A stretch of DNA of 46,371 nt from Beijerinckiaceae bacterium (GTDB lineage Bacteria > Pseudomonadota > Alphaproteobacteria > Rhizobiales > Beijerinckiaceae). The notes under the pieces were generated by a model. It did no database searches, was not told the origin of the DNA, and worked only from the letters and a program-made list of their open reading frames with translations. The stretch spans positions 1 to 46,371 of the forward strand of contig CANMLK010000006.1 in assembly GCA_947498445.1 (NCBI GenBank), given 5' to 3'. Of the stretch, positions 18,162-27,614 are shown piece after piece (within the stretch, counting starts at the first letter, position 1; each line of letters begins with the position of its first letter). A program made the position numbers and the translations under genes.

Positions 18162-19307
18162 ATGGGCATCGTCGAACGCTATATTTTCCGCGGCGGCTTC
18201 ATCGCCTTTGCGGCGAGCTTGACGGTGCTTACAGCAATCGTCTGGGTCTCGCAGGCGTTGCGCGAAGTCGATCTGATGACCGGCAAGGGTCAAACGATTC
18301 TCATATTCCTGAGCGTCACAGCCCTCACCATTCCCTCGCTTGTGTCAGTTATCGCGCCCATCGCCTTGTTCGCGGCGATTCTCTACACGCTGAACAAGCT
18401 GAATGGCGACAGCGAACTCGTCGTCATGACTGCGGCCGGCATGCCGCCCGCGCGGCTGGCGCGACCGTTCATCATTCTGGCCACCGGGGTCGCACTCGCG
18501 GCGGCCATCATGTCGACATGGGCGATGCCCGCAAGCTATCGCCAGATTCGCGACGTGCTCACCAAGGTTCGGGCGGATTTCCTCGCCTACGTCGTGCGCG
18601 AAGGGCAGTTCGTCACGCTCGATCAGGGATTTGTCTTTCACTATCGCGAACGGGGCGCACAGGGCGCCCTGCTGGGAATTTTCATTCAGGATCGCCGCGA
18701 CCCCGAAAAGGTCAGCACCTACATCGCCGAGGCAGGCGTGACGACCAGTTCCGGCGACAACAACTTCCTTGTGCTGGAAAAGGGCTACGTTCACCGACAG
18801 GAACGCGCCGAGCGCTCGTCGGCCATCGTCCAGTTCGAAAGCTATGCGCTGGATCTGGCGCAGTTCGCGGGCGGCGCCGAAGCTGGCGCCCTGCGTCCAC
18901 GCGAACGCGGCACGCTGGACCTGCTGACGCTGACGCCAGCCAACGCAGACGCATTTGCGAAGCAGTATTTCGGACGTTTCCGGGCGGAGCTGCACGAAAG
19001 ACTGTCCGGCCCCCTCTACGTGCTCACCTTCGCAATGATCGCCTTCGCGGCGCTTGGGCAGGCGCGCACCACCCGGCAAGGACGCGGAACGGCCATCATC
19101 GCCGCCATCATTATTGTGCTGGCTTTGCGGGTGGCGGGCATTGCGGCGTCCAACCTGTCAGCACGAACGGCCAGCGCGGTCGTCCTTGTTTACGCCTTGC
19201 CGCTTGGCGGTTTGCTGGGCGCGTTCTTTTACGTCTTCGGCCGCGTGCCGGCGTGGGCGCAGCGGCTGTTCACCCGGTCCCGTTCTGCGGGGGCGCAACC
19301 GGTATGA
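18162..19307 (+). CDS. lptF: LPS export ABC transporter permease LptF
   Basis: 381 aa; MGIVERYIFRGGFIAFAASLTVLTAIVWVSQALREVDLMTGKGQT...; followed by an overlapping lptG. Confidence 0.95.
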   Translation: MGIVERYIFRGGFIAFAASLTVLTAIVWVSQALREVDLMTGKGQTILIFLSVTALTIPSLVSVIAPIALFAAILYTLNKLNGDSELVVMTAAGMPPARLARPFIILATGVALAAAIMSTWAMPASYRQIRDVLTKVRADFLAYVVREGQFVTLDQGFVFHYRERGAQGALLGIFIQDRRDPEKVSTYIAEAGVTTSSGDNNFLVLEKGYVHRQERAERSSAIVQFESYALDLAQFAGGAEAGALRPRERGTLDLLTLTPANADAFAKQYFGRFRAELHERLSGPLYVLTFAMIAFAALGQARTTRQGRGTAIIAAIIIVLALRVAGIAASNLSARTASAVVLVYALPLGGLLGAFFYVFGRVPAWAQRLFTRSRSAGAQPV

Positions 19308-20392
19308 TCCTGTTCTCGACGCTCGGCCGATACCTTGCGATGCGCTTCCTGCGCAGCGTTGGCGCCGTCTTCGCCGTCCTCTTCCTGATCATTTATCTGG
19401 GCGACTTCGTCGAATTGCTGCGCAGGGCGAGCGACGCCCAACGCGCCAGCGCCACCCTGCTCGCTTACCTGGCGCTCCTGCGCACACCCACCATCGCCGA
19501 GCAGGCTTTGCCCTTCGCCGTGCTCGGCGGGGCCATGTTCTCGTTCATCGGCCTGTCGCGCCGTCTCGAACTTGTCATCGCCCGCTCATCCGGTGTGTCG
19601 GTCTGGCAGTTTCTGGCGCCGCCCGTGACCATTGTCCTGCTTATCGGCATTGCCGCGACGACGCTCTACAACCCGATTTCGTCTTCCCTGAAGCAGAAGG
19701 CCAGCCAGATCGAGACGCGCGTGTTTGGCCGCACAACACGTGCGGACGTCGACACGAGCATGTGGATCCGTCAGCGCAGCGTCGCCAACCAGTCGATCCT
19801 CCGCGCCGAGCGCTCCAGCGACGGCGGTACGCGGCTGTCCGGCGTGACCGCCTTTGTCTACGATCCACAGGGCCGGTTTATTGAACGCGTCGAAGCGGAA
19901 CGCTCGGTTCTGGAGCCTGGCCAATGGATCATGGCCGACGCCCGCGTCTTTGCGCCCGGCGAAGACCCCAAGGTTTCCGCCAGATACATCCTGGCGACCG
20001 GATTGAGCCCCGAGCAGGTCACGCAATCGTTCGTTCATCCGGCGTCGGTTTCGTTCTGGAGGCTGTCGGAAATCAGTCGGCGCACAGAAGCTGCGGGCCT
20101 TGATGCAGCGGGCTACAGGATGCAGTTTCAAACGCTTATGGCGCGACCTCTGCTTCTGATCGCCATGGTTCTCATTGCTGCAACCGTTTCCTTAAGATTC
20201 TTCCGGTTTGGTGGGATTGGTCAAATGGTTTCGGGTGGCGTGGGTGCGGGCTTCGTGCTTTATGTGGCTACGAAGCTCACGGGTGATCTGGGCGGCGCTG
20301 GCTTGCTCAGTGCGTCGGTCGCTGCTTGGTCCCCGGCCATAGTGGGCAGTATGTTGGGTACGCTTGTGTTGTTGCATCAGGAGGATGGCTGA
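19304..20392 (+). CDS. lptG: LPS export ABC transporter permease LptG
   Basis: MILFSTLGRYLAMRFLRSVGAVFAVLFLIIYLGDFVELLRRAS...; ATGA overlap with lptF. The track ORF beginning at 18146 is the same frame extended upstream. Confidence 0.95.
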   Translation: MILFSTLGRYLAMRFLRSVGAVFAVLFLIIYLGDFVELLRRASDAQRASATLLAYLALLRTPTIAEQALPFAVLGGAMFSFIGLSRRLELVIARSSGVSVWQFLAPPVTIVLLIGIAATTLYNPISSSLKQKASQIETRVFGRTTRADVDTSMWIRQRSVANQSILRAERSSDGGTRLSGVTAFVYDPQGRFIERVEAERSVLEPGQWIMADARVFAPGEDPKVSARYILATGLSPEQVTQSFVHPASVSFWRLSEISRRTEAAGLDAAGYRMQFQTLMARPLLLIAMVLIAATVSLRFFRFGGIGQMVSGGVGAGFVLYVATKLTGDLGGAGLLSASVAAWSPAIVGSMLGTLVLLHQEDG

Positions 20393-23022
20393 TGGGGCGC
20401 CGTAACGGCCCCAGAAGCGAGAAAGGTCGTCGCCTCTCATCCCCCGGCGACCGTGTAATGCCTGCGCGCAGCGTGCTGCTCGCAGCGCTTTTGCTCGCCG
20501 GGATGGCGGGCGCAACGCCAGCCCTGTCGCAGACCCTCGGCGACCGCATCGCGCGCAGCGCTCGCGGCGAGGCCGGCCAGCAGGACCGGATGCTGGTTGA
20601 CGCCAGCCAGATGGAATTCAACCGCAACTCGAACACGATCACCGCAGTCGGGAACGTCCAGATTTATTATCAGGGCCGCGTCCTGCTGGCCGACCGGGTG
20701 ATCTACAACCAGACCACCAAACGTGTATTCGCCCAAGGTAACGCGAAGCTGACCGAGCGCGATGGCTCCATCGCCTATGCGGAGCGGTTCGAGCTGTCCG
20801 ACGATTTCAGGGACGGTTTCGTCGACAGTTTGCGCGCGGTAAGCGAGGACGACACGCGCTTCAGCGCCGAACGGGCCGAGCGCATCGGCGGCGAAACAAC
20901 CGTGTTCGAGAACGGCGAATACACCGCCTGCGCAGAGTGCAAGACCGACCCTTCGAAGCCCCCGCTCTGGCGCGTGCGAGCCAAGAAAATCATCCATAAC
21001 AATTCAGAGCAGACGGTCTACTACGAGGACGCGACGTTCGAATTGTTCGGGATGCCCATCGCGTGGCTGCCCTATTTCTCGACGCCCGACCCTTCTGTGA
21101 AGCGCAAGAGCGGCATCCTCGCCCCGCGCTACATCGCCAGCAACAATTTGGGCGTCGGCGTCTCGGTTCCGCTCTATTGGGCGCTCGCGCCCAATTACGA
21201 TCTGACTGTGACGCCGACCTTTTTGTCTCGGCAAGGCGTCCTGGGCGTCGCCGAATGGCGTCACCGCTTGATGAACGGCTCCTATAGCGTCCGCGCGTCA
21301 GGAATTTTCCAGCAGGACCCAGACGCGTTCCAGCCTGCCCCCTATGGTCCTGGTAACCGCGATTTCCGCGGCGCAATCGAGACCAAGGGCCTGTTCCACA
21401 TCAATACGCAGTGGAAGCTGGGTTGGGACATCACCGTGATGTCGGACCGCTGGTTTACGAGTGACTACAAGCTTCCAAATGCGGTTCTCGCGCAGAATTA
21501 TTTCAAGGAAGCGATTTCCACCGTCTATCTCGCCGGCCAGGGCGAGCGCGGCTATTTCGATCTGCGTGGCTATTACTTCCGCGGCCTGGCGGCAGCTGAC
21601 ATCCAGGAACAATTGCCGATCGTCGGTCCGCTGATCGACTACAACAAGACCTTCGATCTACCGCAAAACCGCACATGGGGCATTGGCGGCCAGCTCGAAC
21701 TCGACTTCAATTTCACCAACGTCACGCGTGACCTCACCGCCTTCGAATCCATCGGCGCACGCCAGCTCGACAAGGCCTACGCCCTGAGCGACGTCTGCGC
21801 GCCCGGCGTGGGCGGGCTCTACAATCGCAACGATTGCCTCATCCGCGGCATGGGTGGCAATTACGCCCGCTTGAGCGCACAAGTGTCGTGGAAGCGCCAG
21901 TACATCGACCCGATCGGTCAGGTGTGGACGCCCTTTGCCTTCGCGAACTTCAACGGTTCCTGGCTCAAGCTGGACTCGACCAACAGCCAGACCATTGTCG
22001 GCGGCTGCGCGGATCCGCTGAATTGCACGTCGACGATCACCAACGCCAGCCAGGCCAATTTCTTTGGCGCCGACGACTCCGTGTTCCGCGGCCAACTCCT
22101 GCCCGGCGCCGGCGTTGAATACCGCTACCCGTTCATCGCAAGATCCGAAAATGCGTCGCACGTAGTTGAACCAATTGCGCAGATCATTGTGCGGCCGGCG
22201 GCAACGCGAAGCCGCACCTTGGTGAACGAAGACGCTCAGAGCCTTGTGTTCGATGACACGAACCTGTTCGCATGGTCGAAATACTCAGGCTATGACCGGA
22301 TTGAAGGGGGCACGCGCGCAAATTATGGCGCTCAGTACACCGCCACCTTCGACAGGGGCGGCTATGCAAGCTTCATGGTTGGCCAGTCCTACCAAATTTC
22401 TGGCGCCAATTCCTACGCAAGTCCTGACGTCGCCAACACCGGGCTTGGCAGCGGTCTGGACACCAAGCGGTCTGACTACATTGCTCGCGCATCGTTTTCA
22501 CCGAACTCGACCTACAGCTTTGTCGCCAAGGGCCGCTTCGACGTCGACACGTTCAACATGCGACGCTTCGATCTTGCAGCGCATGCGAACTGGGGCAAGG
22601 TCGAGGCGACGCTGCTCTATGCGAATTACGACGCGCAACCGCTCATCGGCTATTACAAGCCGCGTGAGGGCTTCGGCGCCTCCGCAAAAATCAAGTTCAC
22701 GGAGAACTGGTTCGTCAACGGCAGCATTATCGTCGACATGTCGCGCCAGAACTATTCGACGCTCATCCCTGCGGGGCCTGTCAGGCAGGCGCCATTGTTC
22801 TCGGTCGCTGGCCTCGGGATTGGCGCGGGCTACACGGATGAGTGCACGACGCTTGCGGTAACCTACACGTCGATCCTGCAGGAAAACACACTCGGCGTGC
22901 AGGAGCGAAACCAGACCGTCAGCTTGCAACTGCAACTGCGCACACTCGGCGATGCGCGCGTGCGCTCCGGCCTCGACGCAATTCGTATGCAGGACGGCCT
23001 GTCGTCCGGCAACGCGCGTTGA
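20392..23022 (+). CDS. lptD: LPS-assembly outer membrane protein LptD
   Basis: VDASQMEFNRNSNTITAVGNVQIYYQGRVLLADRVIYNQTTKRVFAQGNAKLTERDG...KTDPSKPPLWRVRAKKIIHNNSEQTVYYEDATFELFGMPIAWLPYFSTPDPSVKRKSG. TGATG coupling to lptG. Confidence 0.96.
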   Translation: MGRRNGPRSEKGRRLSSPGDRVMPARSVLLAALLLAGMAGATPALSQTLGDRIARSARGEAGQQDRMLVDASQMEFNRNSNTITAVGNVQIYYQGRVLLADRVIYNQTTKRVFAQGNAKLTERDGSIAYAERFELSDDFRDGFVDSLRAVSEDDTRFSAERAERIGGETTVFENGEYTACAECKTDPSKPPLWRVRAKKIIHNNSEQTVYYEDATFELFGMPIAWLPYFSTPDPSVKRKSGILAPRYIASNNLGVGVSVPLYWALAPNYDLTVTPTFLSRQGVLGVAEWRHRLMNGSYSVRASGIFQQDPDAFQPAPYGPGNRDFRGAIETKGLFHINTQWKLGWDITVMSDRWFTSDYKLPNAVLAQNYFKEAISTVYLAGQGERGYFDLRGYYFRGLAAADIQEQLPIVGPLIDYNKTFDLPQNRTWGIGGQLELDFNFTNVTRDLTAFESIGARQLDKAYALSDVCAPGVGGLYNRNDCLIRGMGGNYARLSAQVSWKRQYIDPIGQVWTPFAFANFNGSWLKLDSTNSQTIVGGCADPLNCTSTITNASQANFFGADDSVFRGQLLPGAGVEYRYPFIARSENASHVVEPIAQIIVRPAATRSRTLVNEDAQSLVFDDTNLFAWSKYSGYDRIEGGTRANYGAQYTATFDRGGYASFMVGQSYQISGANSYASPDVANTGLGSGLDTKRSDYIARASFSPNSTYSFVAKGRFDVDTFNMRRFDLAAHANWGKVEATLLYANYDAQPLIGYYKPREGFGASAKIKFTENWFVNGSIIVDMSRQNYSTLIPAGPVRQAPLFSVAGLGIGAGYTDECTTLAVTYTSILQENTLGVQERNQTVSLQLQLRTLGDARVRSGLDAIRMQDGLSSGNAR

Positions 23023-23051
23023 CGCTAAGGGAAGGCAAGGGAATAAAGCGA

Positions 23052-23957
23052 ATGACTACGACCACCCGCCATCTCAGCGCGCTTGCGCTCGCTCTCGCTT
23101 CAGGGCTCATGTTTGCGACAGCTGCCAGCGCGCAATCGCTGGTTGCGACCGTCAACGATTCTCCGATCACGAATTACGATCTTGAGCAGCGCGTTCGCCT
23201 CCTGCGTGTTCTTCGCGAACCCGCCTCGCCCGCAACCGCCCTCGAGAGCATCATTGAGGATCGCCTCAAGGCGACGGAAACGCGCAAGTATGGCATCAAC
23301 CCCAGCGTGCAGGATGCGGGGCAGGAGCTCGCTCGCCTCGCGGCAAGCAAGAAAATTTCCCCGCAGTCATTAGGGTCGGCCTTGCAGTCATCGCGTGTGG
23401 ACACGCAACACTGGCAAGATCACGGGCGTGCGCAAATTGGCTGGCGCGGCTATGTCTCGGCCCTCAACAAGGGCGTGAGCGTAAGCGAGACAGAGGTGCG
23501 CGCGGAACTGGCTCGTCGCGGCTCAAAGCGCTCTCAGGATTACAATCTGCGCCCCATCGTTTTCATTGTCCCCCGCAGCGCGGGCTCCGGCGAGGCCGAG
23601 GGCCGGTCGCGGGAGGCAGCAAACTTCCGCACGCGCTTCACCGATTGCGAAAGCGGAATGCAATTCGCCCGCGCGCTGCGCGATGTCGCCATCCGTCCTC
23701 AGATCACGCGATCGCTGTCCTCCCTGCCCGACGGTCTGGCCGATGTCATCGGGAAAACGCCCGTGGGACGGCTGACGCCGCCACAACGCACCGGGGACGG
23801 TTATGAAATGATCGCCGTGTGCAGCGCAGGCGGCGCCGGAACCGACAGCAGCGCCGCGCAGGAAGTGCGCCAGGAACTTCTCGCCAAAAAGCTGGAAGGC
23901 GTGGCGGAGAAGCTGTACGCGCCGCTTCGCAAGCGCGCGATCATCGTGAAGCGGTAG
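23052..23957 (+). CDS. surA: SurA-like periplasmic chaperone / peptidylprolyl isomerase
   Basis: Signal peptide then QSLVATVNDSPITNYDLEQRVRLLRVL, a SurA N-terminal domain; between lptD and pdxA. Start at ATG 23052. Confidence 0.88.
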   Translation: MTTTTRHLSALALALASGLMFATAASAQSLVATVNDSPITNYDLEQRVRLLRVLREPASPATALESIIEDRLKATETRKYGINPSVQDAGQELARLAASKKISPQSLGSALQSSRVDTQHWQDHGRAQIGWRGYVSALNKGVSVSETEVRAELARRGSKRSQDYNLRPIVFIVPRSAGSGEAEGRSREAANFRTRFTDCESGMQFARALRDVAIRPQITRSLSSLPDGLADVIGKTPVGRLTPPQRTGDGYEMIAVCSAGGAGTDSSAAQEVRQELLAKKLEGVAEKLYAPLRKRAIIVKR

Positions 23958-23961
23958 CGCC

Positions 23962-25008
23962 GTGAGTGCAACGGGCAGCGAAGCGGGCGATCACAAGGGC
24001 CCGCCGATCGCCGTCTCAATGGGCGATCCCTCCGGCATTGGACCTGAAATCGCGCTGATGGCGTGGATGCTCCGCGCGCCTGAAGACCGGCCGTTTTTCA
24101 TTCTCGCTGATCCCGATCATATGCGCGTCGTTGCGGGCCGAATTGGCGTCGATGCGCCGGTGGTTGAAACGACGCCGGAGGCGGCGAGCGAAGTCTTCGC
24201 CCGCGCATTGCCGGTGTGCAGGTTGTCCTCCCCCGTGCGTGGCGAGCCTTCTCGCCCTGATCCTGCGGACGCCCGGCCCACTATTGAGGCCATTGAAGCG
24301 GGCGTGCGCCTTGTGCGCGAAGGGCGCGCTCATGCACTCGTCACCAACCCTATTTCCAAGGACAATCTCTACAAGGCCGGATTCAATCATCCCGGCCACA
24401 CGGAGTTTCTGGGCGAACTGGCCATGCGCGAGTTTGGCGTGGCCGCGCAGCCCGTGATGATGCTGTGGTCGCCAGAACTGGCTGTCGTGCCCGCCACCAT
24501 CCACGTCTCGGTGCGACAGGCGATTGAAGATCTGACGACGGAACTCATCGTTACGACAGGCCGCATCGTGGCGCATGATCTGCGCGCGCGCTTTGGCGTC
24601 AGCGCGCCGCGCCTCGCAGTCTCGGGGCTCAATCCGCACGCGGGTGAAAACGGCGCCATGGGCCGCGAAGACATCGACATCATCGCGCCAGCAGTTGCGC
24701 AATTGCGCGCCGAAGGCGTTGACGCGCGCGGGCCGCTACCCGGCGACACGCTCTTTCACAAGGCCGCGCGCGAGACCTATGACGCCGCCATCTGCATGTA
24801 TCACGATCAGGCGCTCATCCCCATCAAGACCATCGCCTTCGACAGCGCTGTGAATGTCACGTTGGGGCTGCCCTTCGTCCGCACGTCGCCCGACCACGGA
24901 ACTGCCTACGACATCGCTGGTACAGGCAAGGCCAGCCCGGCGAGTCTGATCGCGGCGCTCCGCCTTGCCGCGCAGCTCGCCAACGCAGACGCTGGCGCCA
25001 CGAAGTGA
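23962..25008 (+). CDS. pdxA: 4-hydroxythreonine-4-phosphate dehydrogenase
   Basis: [18 protein letters not shown]...[26 protein letters not shown]...[18 protein letters not shown]...[41 protein letters not shown]. Confidence 0.97.
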   Translation: MSATGSEAGDHKGPPIAVSMGDPSGIGPEIALMAWMLRAPEDRPFFILADPDHMRVVAGRIGVDAPVVETTPEAASEVFARALPVCRLSSPVRGEPSRPDPADARPTIEAIEAGVRLVREGRAHALVTNPISKDNLYKAGFNHPGHTEFLGELAMREFGVAAQPVMMLWSPELAVVPATIHVSVRQAIEDLTTELIVTTGRIVAHDLRARFGVSAPRLAVSGLNPHAGENGAMGREDIDIIAPAVAQLRAEGVDARGPLPGDTLFHKAARETYDAAICMYHDQALIPIKTIAFDSAVNVTLGLPFVRTSPDHGTAYDIAGTGKASPASLIAALRLAAQLANADAGATK

Positions 25009-25874
25009 CGGCTCTCGACGACCTGCCGCCGCTTCGCGATGTCGTGCAGCGTCACGACCTGGACCCCAAAAAATCACTGGGGCAGAACTTCCTCTTTGAT
25101 CTCAATCTCACCGGCCGCATCGCACGCGCCGCCGGGCCGCTGGGCGATACGACCGTGATTGAAGTTGGCCCTGGACCAGGCGGGCTTACCCGCGCGCTTT
25201 TGACCGAAGGCGCGCGCAAGGTGGTTGCGATCGAGCGTGACGAACGCTGCCTCGCCGCGCTCGCCGAGATCGAGGCTGCATGCCCCGGGCGCCTCGTCAT
25301 TGTGCCGGGCGATGCGCTGGAGATCGACTACGCCGCGCTTGCCGCCGAACATGCGCAAGGCGGGCCGGTGCGGATCGTCGCCAACCTGCCCTACAATATA
25401 GGCACGCCGCTTCTGACCCATTGGGTCGAAAGCGCGCAATGGCCGCCGCTGTGGGACAAGATGGTGCTGATGTTCCAGCGCGAAGTCGCCGAACGCATCG
25501 TCGCCACGCCCGCGCAGCGCGCCGACTATGGGCGCCTGAGCATATTGTGCGGCTGGCGCACGCGCGCCCGCATCCTGTTTGATGTGCCGGCGTCCGCATT
25601 CACGCCGCCGCCCAAGGTCACATCATCCGTTGTTGAATTCACGCCGCGCGAAAAGCCGCTGCCCTGCAATGGCGAAACGCTCGCGCGCGTCGCGCAGGCG
25701 GCGTTCGGCCAGCGGCGAAAAATGCTGCGGCAATCGCTAAAGAGCCTTGGCTGCGACGTGCAGGCTCTGCTCGCGCAAGCCAGCCTACGCGAGACTGCGC
25801 GCGCTGAAGAAATCGAGGTCGAAGGTTTCGTCGCGCTGGCGAACGCGTGGGACGCCGCGCGCGCAAAAGCGTGA
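25005..25874 (+). CDS. rsmA: 16S rRNA (adenine1518/1519-N6)-dimethyltransferase
   Basis: [45 protein letters not shown]...[16 protein letters not shown]; 4-bp overlap with pdxA. Confidence 0.97.
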   Translation: MTALDDLPPLRDVVQRHDLDPKKSLGQNFLFDLNLTGRIARAAGPLGDTTVIEVGPGPGGLTRALLTEGARKVVAIERDERCLAALAEIEAACPGRLVIVPGDALEIDYAALAAEHAQGGPVRIVANLPYNIGTPLLTHWVESAQWPPLWDKMVLMFQREVAERIVATPAQRADYGRLSILCGWRTRARILFDVPASAFTPPPKVTSSVVEFTPREKPLPCNGETLARVAQAAFGQRRKMLRQSLKSLGCDVQALLAQASLRETARAEEIEVEGFVALANAWDAARAKA

Positions 25875-25904
25875 CGTCTCGGGCTGATTATTCTTCCAGC
25901 AGGA

Positions 25905-26597
25905 CTATTCTTCGAGCAGCCCTTGCACGAAACGCGAGATGCTCGCTTCGCTGCGCGTACGCTTCAACCGTTCCGCGACAACAATGGCCGTCACCTCATG
26001 TAACGCGCGCTGAATGTCCTCGTTGACGATGACGTAATCGTACATCGGCCAGCGCGAGATTTCGTTGCGCGCATTGTCGAGACGCTTCGCAATGACGTCA
26101 GGCGCATCCTCGGCGCGACGCTCCAGCCGTGACTTCAGCTCTTTCATCGATGGCGGCAGGATGAAGATCGTCACGGCGTCGCCGCTCGCCTTTTGCAGCA
26201 CCTGCTGCGTGCCCTGATAATCAATGTCGAAAAGCATATCGCGCCCTGCGCTCAGCACTTTATCGACAGGCTCGCGCGGCGTGCCGTAAAAATTGCCATG
26301 CACCTCGGCCCATTCCAGCAAATCGTCGCGGTCGCGCAGCTTTAAAAAGTCATCCTTGGTGACGAAATTGTAGTGGATGCCGTGCACCTCGCTGCTGCGA
26401 CGCGCGCGAGTCGTGACCGAGATTGAAAGCGTCAGATCCAGCGCGCGGTCGCTGAGCAGATCGCGCGTCAATGTCGTCTTGCCCGCGCCCGAGGGCGAAG
26501 ACAAGATCAGCATGAGTCCGCGCCGGATGATGGGATCGCCGTCCATGGCGTCCGCTCTTGCCTCGTCTCTTACGGCCTTCTTCCCAGCGTTTGTCAT
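25905..26597 (-). CDS. gmk: Guanylate kinase
   Basis: RGLMLILSSPSGAGKTTLTRDLLSDR...SVTTRARRSSEVHGIHYNFVTKDDF...AEVHGNFYGTPREPVD...MYDYVIVNEDI. Confidence 0.97.
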   Translation of the reverse strand: MTNAGKKAVRDEARADAMDGDPIIRRGLMLILSSPSGAGKTTLTRDLLSDRALDLTLSISVTTRARRSSEVHGIHYNFVTKDDFLKLRDRDDLLEWAEVHGNFYGTPREPVDKVLSAGRDMLFDIDYQGTQQVLQKASGDAVTIFILPPSMKELKSRLERRAEDAPDVIAKRLDNARNEISRWPMYDYVIVNEDIQRALHEVTAIVVAERLKRTRSEASISRFVQGLLEE

Positions 26598-26604
26598 TGC
26601 GCTC

Positions 26605-27492
26605 TCACTCGACGTTCTGAACTTGCTCGCGAAACTGCTCGACCTCGACGCGCAGCTCCATGCCCAGCCTTGTTAACTCCGGGTCGTTTGATTTCGCGCA
26701 CAGCGTGTTCGATTCGCGTCCGAATTCCTGCGCTAGAAAATCGAGCCGACGCCCGACGGGCTTGCCGGAGGCCAGCAGATCGCGCGTCGCGGCCACATGA
26801 GCTTTCAGCCGGTCCAGCTCCTCACGCACATCCGCCTTTGCCGCGATCAGAATTGCTTCCTGATGCAACCGCACGGGATCCAGCCCTGCGGACGTCTGCG
26901 AAAGCGTTGCGACTGCAAGTTCAAGGCGCGCGCGCACTGCGTCGGTCTTGCGGCCGGGGCATGCGTCAGCCGCCTCGGTGTGCGCGGCGATCACATCAAG
27001 GCGCTGCGAGAGAACGTCGTGCAGCGCCTTGCCTTCAATGGCGCGCATGGCGACGATGCCGTCCACCGCTTCGTCGAGGGCGTCGAGCGCAGCGGCGTGC
27101 ACAAGAGCCATCGTTTCCTCGCTGTCGGCGCTTTCGACGATCTCGACGATGCCCTTGAGCGCCAGCAGTCCGTCGAGCGAAGCAGGCCGCACATTGCCGC
27201 CCATCGGCAGTTTTGCGATGGCGTTCTGCAAACCGGTGAGCGCGGCTTCGTTAATCCGGATTTCCGGCGCCGCGCTTTCGCGCTGGGCGGTGAGCGTCGC
27301 GTAGCAGGCGCCGCGCGTCAGACGTTTGCTGATGCGATTGCGCGCTTCCTGTTCCAGCGCGTCAAACCCGCTGGGCGTGCGCAAGCGTAGGTCAAGCCCC
27401 TTGGCGTTGACCGACTTGATCTCCCACGAGAGGCGCCAGGCGCCTTGGCTGCGCTGCGACCGGGAAAAACCGGTCATACTTTGAAGGCTCAT
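26605..27492 (-). CDS. yicC: YicC family endoribonuclease-type protein
   Basis: MSLQSMTGFSRSQRSQGAWRLSWEIKSVNAKGLDLRLRTPSGFDALE...GKPVGRRLDFLAQEFGRESNTLCAKSND. Start at ATG 27492. Confidence 0.93.
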   Translation of the reverse strand: MSLQSMTGFSRSQRSQGAWRLSWEIKSVNAKGLDLRLRTPSGFDALEQEARNRISKRLTRGACYATLTAQRESAAPEIRINEAALTGLQNAIAKLPMGGNVRPASLDGLLALKGIVEIVESADSEETMALVHAAALDALDEAVDGIVAMRAIEGKALHDVLSQRLDVIAAHTEAADACPGRKTDAVRARLELAVATLSQTSAGLDPVRLHQEAILIAAKADVREELDRLKAHVAATRDLLASGKPVGRRLDFLAQEFGRESNTLCAKSNDPELTRLGMELRVEVEQFREQVQNVE

Positions 27493-27614
27493 GCTGATCC
27501 GATTCGGCGCAATGTTCGGCGCGGCGCGCCGAGGCGCGAACCATACGGCGCGCACGCTCCCGGCTCAACACCAGCCAGCCTTAGTCTGCGAAAACCGGAG
27601 GAAAAAACGTCGCG

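Noticed and set aside
18146-19303. ORF 18146..20392 (748 aa) read as one large protein
   Set aside because: Its first part is an out-of-frame, Arg/Gly-rich translation over lptF; only the portion from 19304 is real (LptG).
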